Part shown: one piece after another, positions 38,692 to 59,500 of the stretch | How positions within the stretch are numbered: position 1 is the stretch's first letter | Layout: every line of letters starts with the position of its first letter | Source: Agelas oroides | Lineage: Eukaryota > Porifera > Demospongiae > Agelasida > Agelasidae | DNA length: 64,000 bases | Direction of reading: 5' to 3' | NCBI GenBank assembly: GCA_949130485.1 | Contig: OX422187.1 | Location: 2,239,659 to 2,303,658, forward strand | Made by a program: the position numbers and the translations under genes | Notes under the pieces: model-generated | Told to the model about the DNA's origin: nothing | The model's input: only the letters and a program-made list of their open reading frames with translations | Databases searched by the model: none

Positions 38692-41600
38692 ATGTCATGG
38701 TTGTTTGGCCGCTCAAGCGAGCCTGAGAGTCAAGTCCCGGAAATCACACACGGCCAGAAGCAGAAACACAAGCAGATAGAGTATTTGAAGGAGCAGATAG
38801 TTGGGTAAGAGATCTCTTTAAAGTAGAGCGTTGAGAGTTTCAGTCACGAGAGACTAATTTTGTTTTGATGCTTGTTCGCAGAGTAATCGAGTTGAAAAGA
38901 GATGAACACTATCGTGTGAGCTGCACTTCACAAGGAATTTCTTCCCTCACACTTGACATGTGAGTCACTATCACGAAGTGATCCTCTGAAGCTCCTTATA
39001 GTTTGTACAGTACTGTATGTCAGTGTTTACTTTGCCACCCCCCCAGTACTTTGCCAGCTCGTTTCCCCCTCTGCGGCCCAGTGGTCCAAGTGTCCCCACC
39101 CATTCGCCATCCCTGGGTGAATGCTCAGGTCTGTAGAGAAATTAACATCAAAGTAGATTTATTATTTCTTATCAGTGCTCACTCCATTGAGACACACTGC
39201 CTGAACTTTCATTATCACCTTCTAAACCATGACACACCCATTTTTAATGGCTGTAACGTAGCGTAGATTCATCAAACCTATATTTAGCCTCGTACCCAGG
39301 CTGTTCATGCCGTGGGGACGAGGCTAACCTATATTGTGTTCACTAGTAATAAATGATAAATAATGGCTGCACGCAAAAAAAAATCAAAAAATCAGTGAGT
39401 GTCTGATGAGAAACAATAAATCTACTTCCCCTGGCCTTACTGCTAACAGAACCATGATTATGTTATTGTAATGGCATGCCTCTCACATCCTGGTTCTGTT
39501 TCCTGTCTACAGATGGTGGTGGATGGTAGTCCGCTCATAAAAAATGTGAGCACACACTGACTGTGAAACACCGACACTACCTAGCCTCGTTCCCCCTCCA
39601 TTCTTCCATTGGGTTCACGACAACACATGGAGTGGAAGAGCTCTGCTTTAGTGTATTATCGTGAACGCAAACGGAAGAGTAAAAAACGAGGGAGACCTGG
39701 GAACGAGGCTAGACACTACCCTGATCTGATCTTTGGTCTTTGTTGGTTGAAAACATGTAGGTAGTGAGCCTGGGTGCAAGGCTAAGTATGTTTCTATTGA
39801 CATGCGTGCTCCCCCCCCCTCCCTCTGCACACACCTCTTCTCACTTTCTTCACAGTTCACAGTGCACTCAAACCTAGGTAGAGCCGTTAAACAAGTGATC
39901 ACCGAGTTTGCCAACCACCCTCCAGAGCTCCTCCCTCCAGAGAGCAGTATGGCTTCCATGTTGCAGCCACCCCAGCCCTCCAGTCTTCCCAACCAAAGTC
40001 AGCCACAGTACGTACACTATGAAGACTAGCCATACCCCCAGCAGCCCCTCTGCCCTCTAGTCTGGTGTGGGAGTGGCCTGGGACACGAGACTAGCCACAC
40101 CCCCAGCAGCCCCTCTGCCCTCTAGTCTGGTGTGGGAGTGGCCTGGGACACGAGACTAGCCACACCCCCAGCAGCCCCTCTGCCCTCTAGTCTGGTGTGG
40201 GAGTGGCCTGGGACACGAGACTAGCCACACCCCCAGCAGCCCCTCTGCCCTCCAGTCTGGTGTGGGAGTGGCCTGGGACACGAGACTAGCCACACCCCCA
40301 GCAGCCCCTCTGACCTCCAGTCTTAGTATTTGTATGTGAGAGTGGCCAGTTGGACACGAGGCTAATGAACCTTGACCCCATGTCCAACTGACTGGTAGAT
40401 GGGTGTGAAGCATACACTGATCTGTATTTGAGGTGGTATATATATGACTGTGAAGATAACCGGCCAGTGGTAATATAAGCATGCGTCTCTGTATAAGCAA
40501 TGTAGAACTCTGACAGGGCCACCACAAACAAGTTTGAATCTATTAGCAACTGGTATTCTTCCTTCTTCCTGTTCTTGTGAGGAAGAGGGGGTTAATTCAG
40601 TGACAGAAGAGTAAACTACACTATGTCATTTCCTGGTCAGATAGTGAGTGAAACCGCACAAAAGATGCTCTATGGCCTCATTCCCAGGAGATGCTCTGCA
40701 CCTGAGCTATCCTACCAAAGTAGTGTTTTTTGCTAGGAGCTTTGCAGCTTAAATTGGAGCAAACAGCAGAATAAATCTTGCATCTTGAGAAACCAATGAT
40801 AATTTGAAACCACCTTCCCCACCCATCCCCCCCACACACACACACACACACTTCTCCACAAACTCACACCACAGGGTGCTGGGTGGATATTCACCTTACA
40901 CGTTCAGCTCCATGCCTCAGCCGGTTGCCAGCCAGAGTGGAGCCAGAGCTTCTCCAGAGAGACCCCGACGACCTCCACCTCCTCCTGTAAGAAGCTGTAA
41001 CAGTTTGTAATTGAGGACCAAGTTATTGTAAACCGGGAGGCACTTGACATATTTGGCTGAAGTTGGACTATTTAGTGCTCCATGTTCTGAGAGCTACAGG
41101 ATGATACAACAATGTCAACGTTTCTTGAACAACGCACGGCTAGCAAAAGAACCTTGCTGAGTACACTTGTTACTTTTGTCACGTTATATTGTTGCTTCAG
41201 TGCACACTTTGACAAGTATGTACCCAAACTGTAGCAAGAAGAATAGTTCTTTTGTCAGCCGTGTGCAGTTCAACAAGCGTTTACCTTACCGTATCTTGAC
41301 AGCCATTTAATTGCCACTTGATGGACGTCTGCACTCATTCATATCCACTTGTCTCTCCACACAGCCCTCAGGGAAGACACCAAGTTATCAAGTCCCACCT
41401 GTACCAGACAGCCTGGCAAATATCCAAACCATGAGGTAGAGAATAGTCTGACATTAAATTTTGGTTTCTGGTAGGGTACTCGATTGTTTCAGTTAACAAG
41501 TTAAGATGAGTCAGTCCTGCTTTCCTCAGTACGGAGGACCTGAACAGGTTTCTGAGTGACGAAGAGGGACCGGTCCTAATAGACAGATATGTCTCACAGA

Positions 41601-42764
41601 TGGATGCGGTAAGAATCTAGCCTCACCCTTCTCCTCTGCTTTACATCACTACCAAGGCTTAGCCTGATTTCCAGGCTTCTGTGCCCATTGCTTGCGGTAT
41701 GAAATTCACACAGATTTTGTACTGCAAGTAACGAACTCTGTAAAGGCTTGGGAGCAAAGCTAACCAAAGCTGCCATGTCTCTGCATATGTTCAACCTCTC
41801 ATTTGGTATTTGCAGATTAAAAAAGTTCAACTGGACAGAGAAAGACTATTTCAAGAGAATGAGGATCAAGCTAGTGAGTGCCTGGCACCAACAACCTGTA
41901 GGCCTTTTTTTAATTTGACGTCCTTTTTTCCTCACTCTCTCTTTTTCATATACTAATACCATAGCTATCAATTTAGGCCATGAGCCTGAGCTGCATGAAG
42001 GATGGGAGCAGCTACAGCAGAAGGTAGGATACACACACACATGCACTCACATGCACACACACACGCACCACACACACGCACCACACACACGCACCACACA
42101 CACACACACACACAAGCACGCACACACTCACACACACACACACGCATGCACACACTAATAACCATGTCACGCCTTCCTCCACCAGTTTTTTGAGCTGGAA
42201 GCTCTGAAAGAGGACCATGAAAAGATGTTAAAGGAGCAACTACAACTCATAGAGGTATGCTAGCAGGTGCATTAACCTCGTGGATGTACAAAAGATGTAG
42301 CCATTTTTGTATAAGTTTGTGAAGAAGGTGAGAAGTTTTCTTTTGTCTCATTTATTGCAGAAGTATAAACCAAAGGCGGTTATGGCAACGCTAAAAACCA
42401 CGTTTCAGGATATTGAAACTGTTTCAGAGGTATGTGTAGCTGTGTTTCTAATTATAGGTCACTTGGTGATAATTTTGAAATTTCAATAAAACAGATCACA
42501 GCTGAGGATTTTACGGACAAGAAAATGCAAGTAACGGAATTCATTCGGAAATACACAGAACAGAGAAAAGTAAGTACAAAATTATCATACTCAACTGCAG
42601 AGAAATGTTATACCACTTGTTTAGTTAGCAATTGATGCTTTCTAACTTTATAGTTGAGGATGGGTACTGTGTGTCATATTGTGTGCTTCTTCTTCCTACA
42701 GTTATACCACCTCAGAAAAGCCAAGCACGAGAAACTAACCTACACTGGGAGTGCAAAATATTAG
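38692..42764 (+). CDS. VPS37A: VPS37A, ESCRT-I subunit
   Basis: Fourteen exons: 38692-38804, 38882-38959, 39047-39128, 39513-39545, 39856-40007, 40875-40986, 41365-41435, 41530-41608, 41816-41873, 41977-42023, 42186-42254, 42361-42429, 42495-42569 and 42702-42764. Total 1101 nt, 366 residues, similar to human (397). It starts MSWLF like the human protein. The N-terminal UEV-like domain shows VSPPIRHPWVNAQ and FTVHSNLGRAVKQV. A Pro-rich linker follows (RPRRPPPPP). From about residue 205 to the end is the Mod(r) domain: LNRFLSDEEG, a coiled coil, AEDFTDKKMQVTEFI and LYHLRKAKHEKL. VPS37 binds TSG101 and VPS28 in ESCRT-I and sorts ubiquitinated cargo at endosomes. Introns 3 and 4 each carry a TAGCCTCG element. 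The gene converges on IFT81. Confidence 0.95.
39285..39326. mobile_element. 42-bp TAGCCTCG element with 9-bp target duplication, VPS37A intron 3
   Basis: Two short inverted ends (TAGCCTCGTACCCAGG and GGGGACGAGGCTA) with a ~12-bp centre. Exact ACCTATATT flanks at 39276-39284 and 39327-39335. Confidence 0.85.
39582..39711. mobile_element. TAGCCTCG-family MITE, VPS37A intron 4
   Basis: 130 bp with inverted ends and an exact 9-bp duplication GACACTACC at 39573-39581 and 39712-39720. Confidence 0.9.
40023..40347. repeat. 65-bp minisatellite with MITE-end sequence, VPS37A intron 5
   Basis: Five copies (starts 40023, 40088, 40153, 40218, 40283). Each contains GGCCTGGGACACGAGACTAG, a TAGTCTCG-type element end. 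Confidence 0.9.
42031..42155. repeat. (CA)n-rich microsatellite, VPS37A intron 10
   Basis: Interrupted CA repeat between exons 10 and 11. Confidence 0.9.
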
Positions 42765-43207
42765 TATTCGTGTCTCATGATGTGTGTTTGATTTTATTCA
42801 TGTTGTGTAGTTTGAATTATCGGTATGTTAGTTTTATCATTAAATTATGTCAATCTCTTGAGAATCAGTTTCATACTGGTTAATATAAGGCCTTGACTCT
42901 GACGGTGTTTGCATGTAGCCTCGTTCCCTGGTTTTGGTATGAAGCAGAAGAGTGTGTATTATACTGAATGCAAACCGAAGAACAATAAACGGGGGAGGCC
43001 TGGGAACGAGGCTAGTTTGCATGTATTATTATGAAATGGATGTCACAATTTCCTGTTGGAACAAATTGTTAATTCACGCTCTTCTGCATGCCGGCCATAA
43101 AATTGAGACTCATGATCACAAACTGTATAATCTAAGTTGTTGGTTTCAGAACCCGTATAATTGTAAGTATGAAATGTAAGTCTTGTATATGATGCACATT
43201 TGTCTTG
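42765..43207. other. Convergent VPS37A/IFT81 3' ends
   Basis: A minus-strand AATAAA for IFT81 may be the TTTATT at 42793-42798. The only plus-strand AATAAA (42984-42989) after VPS37A lies inside the MITE at 42916-43014. Confidence 0.45.
42916..43014. mobile_element. TAGCCTCG-family MITE with 9-bp target duplication
   Basis: 99 bp, inverted ends. Exact GTTTGCATG flanks at 42907-42915 and 43015-43023. Contains an AATAAA. Confidence 0.9.
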
Positions 43208-45244
43208 CTACGTGAGCACAAGCCTGTCTTTCATGGCCTCCTCCACAGCCTGAGCGTGTAGTTTCTGCTGCTGCCCCTGCAGAAAACACTCCTGCTTCAC
43301 TTCAAACAGTTGCCGGAGGTCCTTCCACATCTTCACCTGCTTCATGCTGTCTGCATGAGTCTCACGAATTTCCTTCTGCTTGTCCCGAAGTTGCTTGCCA
43401 AGATTTTCCTGTTCCTGTATCTTGCGGGTATACTGATCTCGGAGTGACTTACGTTTCTCAGCCGGGTCTCCGCTGATGTAGCTTTTCATTTCCGCAGCTA
43501 ACCTTTGCTGCTGAAGCTCCACTGACCTGAGCATGCACTGGAGATAGTGGTGCCGACTTTCTTCACCCGTCACCTCCTCCCAATAAGCCCTCACCTCCTT
43601 TTCCATGTGAGACCGCTGGCTACTGAGTCCAGCTGCTACCGTGTCATGCGCCACCTTCTTTTCAGCATGCAATGTCTCCAGCTCCTGGTGCCTTTGTCTC
43701 AGGGGCCTGATTTCTTTGATGAGAGGGGCCAAGGAGGCTTTTTTCTCAGCAATAGCTGCATTCAGTCGTTCAATAGTAGCTGAAATCTCTTCCAAGAATT
43801 TGCCCTTTTGTTGATCCAGTTCGCTCTTTGCTGAAGAAACTTCTTCCAGAGCTTCCTGAGTCTGTCGATAGCCATGAACTCCTTTCTTCTGCTCCAAGAT
43901 AGCAACAAGCTCCTGGAAATTGTCATCCCTTGCTTTCAGGATCTCTTCAGTGCGAGCTAGCACACCATACTCGGCTTTTGAGGCAGATAACTCCGCCTTC
44001 TTTTTCTTATAGGTGGTATTCAGGGTGCGTAGTTTAGTGACATATCGCTTAAACTCATCCTCCCTCAAGACCTCTCCTCCGTCAAACAGTTTCAGTTGCT
44101 CCCGTTTGCCCTGCAGCTCACTCTCAGCTACTGAAAGTTCATCCATGGCAGCCTTGTAGCTTTCAGCGGCCGATTCCTTTTTGTGGGAAATGATAGAAGC
44201 CTGCTGCCGAAACAGAGCAAGCTTGTTTTGCACCGGGTCATTCCCAGGCATGTGTTTTTCCATCAGTCTCGTCACTTCAGAGTTAGCCTCTTCAATCTGC
44301 TGTCTGATAGCGTCAAGGTCTAGTTCACTCATCACTGGCTCGGACAAAACTCTCTCAAGCTCAATGCACTCTTTGCGTTTTGCCTCCAATTTCTTTGGTA
44401 ACGTCTCTTGTGTGAGGATTCGCTTGAAGTTGTTTTCTTCATCAAGTTGCATGGTCATTCCCTCAGGGGTGAGGCCAATGGTGGAGCTTTTCACATCTCG
44501 CAGCTGTTGCTGCAAGCGCTGAATCTTCTGCTTGGTGTGTAGGAGCTGGTTCTTTTGTTGCAGCCTCTGTTCTCCCAGTTCCACATCTCGGTCCTTCTCC
44601 TTTCTCAGTCTCTGAGCAGCTTTGAGCATCTCGGCACTGTTGGGCACAGACGCAGCTCTGTGTTTGAGTCTTTCGATTCGTTTCATCAACTGTTCCTTCT
44701 CTTCTTCCATGGCAGCTATATCCCTGCGAACTTCAGCCACGTTGAATTGTGAAGAACGTTGCTGTTCCACTGTTTTGTGCAGCTCTTTGAACTGCTCAAC
44801 CAGCTCTTCATAGGTCATGTTGACCTCCAGAACAGTGTCATCTTGCAGGTGTTCTGGGGGGACTTCAATCCTGACCAGAAACCGAGCTAGATAGGCCCTC
44901 TTCTTCAGCTCATCTGTCTTCTCAAGAAGCCACTGCAGAAGAGGGTACACTGTTGCCTTATCTCCCTGAAGCAGCCCCTGTCTGAAGGCATTCAGCCCAC
45001 CCCCCTGGTCAGTTTTAGGTTTATATTTTAAAATCCGTAGGAGGCTGAAGATTCTGATGGCTGTTTGTTCCGGTGGTTCCTCCCGAAGATCAATTTTGTG
45101 CTCAGAACTTATTTCTGCAAGTACATCATTCAGAACTTGCAGGAGGCTGAAGGAGTCAAGAGAGTCAAAAGTGACCAGGTTGAACCGCCTGTTGTATGGC
45201 GGTTGGTTGAGAGTGTCCACAATGTATCGCAGCTGTTGGTTCAT
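43208..45244 (-). CDS. IFT81: IFT81, intraflagellar transport B subunit (intronless coding region)
   Basis: One frame of 678 residues, human length 676. The N-terminal calponin-homology domain shows NLVTFDSLDSFSLLQVLNDV and EEPPEQTAIRIFSLLRILKY, followed by KKRAYLARFLVRIEVP. The rest is coiled coil with conserved blocks QQASIISHKKESA, LREDEFKRYVTKLR, ENLGKQLRDKQKEIRE and the C-terminal EAMKDRLVLT. IFT81 pairs with IFT74 in IFT-B; its CH domain binds tubulin for ciliary transport. The ATG at 45242-45244 is used because directly upstream (45261-45262) is a strong acceptor after TTTGATTGTTTCAG, implying one intron in the 5' UTR. The coding part has no introns although every other housekeeping gene here has 10-20. 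The gene is head-to-head with LARP1. Confidence 0.95.
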   Translation of the reverse strand: MNQQLRYIVDTLNQPPYNRRFNLVTFDSLDSFSLLQVLNDVLAEISSEHKIDLREEPPEQTAIRIFSLLRILKYKPKTDQGGGLNAFRQGLLQGDKATVYPLLQWLLEKTDELKKRAYLARFLVRIEVPPEHLQDDTVLEVNMTYEELVEQFKELHKTVEQQRSSQFNVAEVRRDIAAMEEEKEQLMKRIERLKHRAASVPNSAEMLKAAQRLRKEKDRDVELGEQRLQQKNQLLHTKQKIQRLQQQLRDVKSSTIGLTPEGMTMQLDEENNFKRILTQETLPKKLEAKRKECIELERVLSEPVMSELDLDAIRQQIEEANSEVTRLMEKHMPGNDPVQNKLALFRQQASIISHKKESAAESYKAAMDELSVAESELQGKREQLKLFDGGEVLREDEFKRYVTKLRTLNTTYKKKKAELSASKAEYGVLARTEEILKARDDNFQELVAILEQKKGVHGYRQTQEALEEVSSAKSELDQQKGKFLEEISATIERLNAAIAEKKASLAPLIKEIRPLRQRHQELETLHAEKKVAHDTVAAGLSSQRSHMEKEVRAYWEEVTGEESRHHYLQCMLRSVELQQQRLAAEMKSYISGDPAEKRKSLRDQYTRKIQEQENLGKQLRDKQKEIRETHADSMKQVKMWKDLRQLFEVKQECFLQGQQQKLHAQAVEEAMKDRLVLT

Positions 45245-45971
45245 TGCTTGCAAAGTCAATCTGAAACAATCAAAAGTCAAACCATAAAGACAGTATGAGT
45301 AATCCAGACCCCAGATTCTTCAGTGACCAGGCGATCATCGGAAGGGTCTGGTGCAGAATAAGTAGTGAGTACTTAGCAAGCAATGAGACTAGCAGTATTA
45401 CCTATACTCCAGCGCAGCGTGTGTGTGGAAGTCCTGGTCTAACAGTGATGTCCTCAGGCAGTCAGTCAACCGCCTGTTTCAGTTTTTTGGTTGCCAAGGC
45501 TGCGCTAATGAAAGGGGCGTCCTCTTTATTTGTACGCATGCGCAGCTCTTTTGTCATGCGGAGACACCGCGTGCTATAGCTGGAGTGCGAAGATAGTGTG
45601 AGTTAGTGCACAGAGTCACGACCACCGATTCTAGTCCTGCACTTAAAGATACCGATTTCTTTTTATGATTATACACGAGGGGTGCAAATGATCTCACATG
45701 AAATGTATTTCTATTCCTTTGCAGGCTAGCTTCTTCCACACACGAGATCCTGCCAGAGGGGCGCATTAATCAGCACAGACGCCGTGAATGCAGCAAGAAC
45801 TCGAATCACAAGCTTTATCAACATCGAGTTACAAACACAAGTTAGTTTTATTGCTTAATTAGTACGAAGGTGGCACTACTAACGATGGGAGAGTTCTGAG
45901 TTGAAGAGAACAATAGAATAGTTAGGCACTTTTGTAATATTGTTAGGTACGGAGTTGTTCTTTATCCTGTA
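45245..45971. promoter_or_regulatory. Divergent promoter region, IFT81 (-) and LARP1 (+)
   Basis: 727 bp between the two start codons. Includes the acceptor of an IFT81 5' UTR intron at 45261-45262. No TATA box stands out. A shared bidirectional promoter is inferred from the layout. Confidence 0.45.
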
Positions 45972-55052
<9,081 letters not shown>

Positions 55053-55800
55053 CCTAGCAGCCCAATGGCCCTGTGGATTGCCCAAATATGGCCGCGTACA
55101 ACAAACCTTAGAGAAATTTTCTTTAGAGTGTGTACAACATTCAGGTCATGCTCTGTTTTCTAAGTTTAATGTCCTGACGAGACGATAAAACCACCAAAAA
55201 AATTATAAAAAGTCAGACATTTCCATGTTTATGTGAATATTGTACATAACCCTCAGAACCACATTTGTGTGTGTGTGTGTTGCTATGGTTACAAGTTGTA
55301 GTCTTTCATCTTTGTATAAAACATGTTTGTACATATTTATAACAAGTTGCCATTCTTCATCTCTTTGTTTACGAACTTGCATTTTCCCTTTCCCACTTCT
55401 TAATAACCAATATTTTAATATTCTGCTGTTATCATTTGCTGATTTGTGAAACAAACTAGTTATTATTTGTTGTTTAGTACCAAACGTGTAACCAAATCAC
55501 TGAATTAGAATTTATTATGACTTGCAAATTTCAATTTTAACAGTAACAAGATGAAATTGTAGACGTGGTCTCCGTTCTGGAGGGAGGTTCTCTCGGCTCC
55601 TTGAGGCACAGAGAAGCTAGTGTTCTGCTTGACAGAATATTGGTTAAAATCTCATTTCATGCCCAGACTACTTGAGTGCAAATAATGTAGTCTGGGAATG
55701 AGACTGGCTTGTCTCAGGTCTGGTCTTGTGACTTATCCACATTCAACAGCTGACTAAATTAGTGGTCATAATTTCTACCCCTAAGTTTGAATTCACTCAA
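55053..55800. other. LARP1 3' flank
   Basis: Presumed LARP1 3' UTR, AT-rich. A small inverted pair near 55655-55712 (CCCAGACTAC / GTAGTCTGGG) resembles MITE ends. No coding exon recognised. Confidence 0.4.
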
Positions 55801-55802
55801 CT

Positions 55803-56210
55803 TCTCTTTCGTCACAAAGTTGAAAGATTCCTTCATAACCTCCTGTGAGACTGAAGGACACATGCAGAGAACCTCTTGTCCATCTCTCGTCACAAAGTTG
55901 AAAGATTCCTTCACAACCTCATGTGAGACTGAAGGACACATGCAGAGAACCTCTTGTCCATCTCTCGTCACAAAGTTGAAAGATTCCTTCACAACCTCCT
56001 GTGAGACTGAAGGACACATGCAGAGAACCTCTTGTCCCATCTCTCGTCACAAAGTTGAAAGATTCCTTCACAACCTCATGTGAGACTGAAGGACACATGC
56101 AGAGAACCTCTTGTCCATCTCTCGTCACAAAGCTGAAAGATTCCTTCACAACCTCCTGTGAGACTGAAGGACACATGCAGAGAACCTCTTGTCCCATCTC
56201 TCGTCTAGCC
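55803..56210 (-). repeat. 78-bp tandem repeat
   Basis: Five copies containing CACAAAGTTGAAAGATTCC. The minus strand reads in frame through three copies as a 26-residue repeat (QEVLCMCPSVS, KESFNFVTRD) and then stops; two copies have one extra C that shifts the frame. It lies 3' of the discoidin-like gene and might be its 3' UTR or a coding exon; undecided. Confidence 0.85.
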
Positions 56211-56518
56211 TTTCAGTTTTTACCCCAAAACTTTGGGACAAAAGTGCAGAATAGCTAAAGTTTACCCCAACCCTGGTAGGTATATGCAAGAGTGCATGAT
56301 GTCATTTTCATGCGCTCTTGGTATATGATATGGATCACAACCAAGAAATTCTTGTTGCTGGACTCTTTATATTGTTTGTTTGTTTGTTGTTTGTTGTTGT
56401 TTACCCTCAGCATTCGAATACCTTGAAAAGATTCATAAAATATAATCCACGTTGCACATTCTACAAATTTAATTTGAGACGGAGAAGGAGAGGCTTGAAT
56501 AGATTGACAGGTCAAAGT

Positions 56519-59500
56519 TTATTGGCGTGACGACATCTTAACTGTTACCCTGAACTCATATTGGTACCACTGTTCATCTCTTCCTATATCAGACTAAGGG
56601 AATGGGGGTGAAAGGGAGAGAAGAAGGAAAAAGAGGAGAAAGAGTGGGGGGGGGGGGGGGGGGAGATGGAGGAAGAGGAGAGAAGGAAAAAGGGGGGAAT
56701 TGAAGGTGAGAAGAAGAGGGGGAAGTTGAAAGGAAAAGGAGAGGAGAGAGGGAGAGGGAGAAGGGGGTGTGAAAGTCAAGTCAACAATGATTGGCTCAAT
56801 GACACGTGAGTGTTGGGGGGTACAGGAAGATTTCCTCACCCTGCGGCCCAGGGAGTATACACCGTAGTTTGAGGCACAGTGGTACTCGTGCAATCCACGC
56901 TGGAGGAAGGGCTCTAGGTACATCTTCTTAGGACTCACAAACAGCTTGTAAATGTCCGTGATCTGTTTGGTGAGGGGGTTGTAGTCTAGGATGAGAAGGA
57001 GCAGGAAGGGGGAAGGGGGGGGGGGGGGGGGGGGGGGGGGAGAAGAGGGGAGAAGGGAGGGGGAATAGGGGGAGGGACGAGGGGAGAAGGGAGGAGCAGG
57101 GAGGGGGAAGAGGAGGAGGAGAAGAGGGGGAGAAGGGATGAGTAGGGAGGGGGAAGAGAGGGGAGAAGGGAGGAAGGAAGAGAGGTAATATACAAATGGA
57201 AGGGAAGAGGTGGGAGGGGGATACAAAGAGCGTGTCAGTACAGGTTGGTAGTCATTCAATTCCTGTTGTTGCTTGGAAACAGAATACATGTAGCTTTTAC
57301 CTTCAGGTATGTTGGTCCTTAGGAACTTCTTGTAACTTTCCTCCTTCTGGACGAATTCAAAGTGAACAAGCTTCACCATACCTGCAACAGAGATGGTCGA
57401 GTTGAAAATGTGAGAGAGAGAAAGAAGAGAGGAAAGGGGAGGGAGGGAGGTACGTGGGTGGGTGTGGTAGTGACCTGTTTCTTCGAGGCAGAAGAGGTAG
57501 ACAAAGAGCTGCTGTTGGCTGTGATTACTGAAGTGGAAGGTCAACAGGCTTCCTTCCTCGACTGACAGCTTCTCTCCTAGTGTGGGGTGGGAGGGGGAGG
57601 GGGTGGAGAGAGAGGGGGAGGGGTGGAGAAAGAGGGGGAGATAGGGAGTGGGGGGTGCAATTACAAGTACCAATATGCCAGAAACTACAGTTTGTTTCTT
57701 TGATGGGAAACCTTCCCTCCCCCCCTCCCTCCCCCCTCCCTCCCCCCCTCCCTCCCCTCCCCCTCCCTCCTCCCTCCCCCCCTCCCTCCTCCCTCCCCCC
57801 CTCCCTCCCTACAAACAACAACAACAACAAACAACAACAACAAACAACAATAACCCATTCATAAACAATGTGCCCACCCTGTTTATTTCCATACAGTTGT
57901 AGCTGTAGCCTAATATTCCCCTGCAGGGTTGGAATGTTTGTCTGAAGGGGCCACAGCTGCAAATTTGAGACCACCAGGGGGCGTGGTTCAATCTCGTGTT
58001 TCATGGGCCACACGGTGGGGGTCTCGGGAAGATCGTGGCGGAACCAGGAGGTCTGCAACCGGAGTCGGAACCGCTCAAGGTGATTGGTTTCAGTAATGGC
58101 TGGGGGGAAGATAATACAGATTTTCACAGCTATGTTCCCAGGCCACTGCTCAGCTTTGTATCAGGTGCAGTACAACAAAGCTACTACAAGCGACGATAGC
58201 TGTGGTGGAGGACTGGGAACGAGGCTACGACAAAAGCTGTGGCTGCAAGCGACGATAGCTGTGGTGGAGGACTGGGAACGAGGCTACGACAAAGCTGTGG
58301 CTGCAAGCGACGATAGCTGTGGTGGAGGACTGGGAACGAGGCTATGACAAAGCTACTGCAAGCGACGATAGCTGTGGTGGAGGACTGGGAACGAGGCTAC
58401 GACAAAGCTGTGGCTGCAAGCGACGATAGCTGTGGTGGAGGACTGGGAACGAGGCTACGACAAAGCTACTGCAAGCGATAGAAAGCTGGGCAGAAGCCTA
58501 GGGAAGAGGCTAGACTTTGTTTCATACGGCTTCATTGTTTCAGAAACAAGGGTAGGGTGTAAGGTCAGGCAGGAATTTGTTTCCGGCAACACGCACGCGG
58601 CGCTGTTGGAGGGGGTACACTATATAGTTGGAGGGGGTACACTATATCCTCCATCTTAGTTGGAGGGGGTACACTATATCCACCATCTTACTAGGTAGAA
58701 CGAGGCTACCTTAAAGTCACTTTGGTTTGCTTTGATTAGCGTGCAAAAAATGCTGTCCCAAACTCTTCCCCAAAAAGAATTGTCCCTAACACATCCATAG
58801 CTACATACTGGTAATTTCAAGCTTTTCGAGAATGCGCGGTCCTCCGAGGTCAAAGGTCAGTGGGTCACGGGTGGAGCCACTCCAGCTCAGCCAGTGGTAG
58901 GCGGAGTTTAAGTTGATGACACCGGCTGGGTCTGGAGGAGGGACAAACCTCCAGGGAGTGTCATGTTGCTGGTGGTATGGCCAGTTCACCACTGTCATGG
59001 CATCAATGTCGTCTGTGTGTGTGTGTGTGTGTGCGCATGTGTACAAGTGTGTGTGTGGTGTGCGGTGTGTGTGCACATGTACAAGTGAGTGTGCATGATG
59101 TGTGTGTGTATGTGTGTGTGTGTGTGTCTCCCTCACTCAATGACGCTCCTTTTTGCCCTGACACTGAGTGCTTCATCTTGACAGTAAAATTGAAACTATC
59201 GCCTGACCAGGTTTCTGGCACAATGGTCACAAATCTCACTGCCTCTTGGCAGTGGAGGTCGATGGTCTTGGACGACTGAGCACTGGTGGGACCCTCATAC
59301 ACCTCCTGTCCCGTGCGCACCAACTTCTGATGAACGACAGCTGCCGTTTTCACAAATCGATTCTCTTGGGCATTCCCTGTGTGCCAGAAATGGACAACAG
59401 CTGCAATGAACTGTGGCAAGTGGTCACAAACAGTCTGGGAATGAGGTTGGAGACGGGAGAGCCTATACGCCGGGGTCTGGGAATGAGGTTGGAGACGTGA

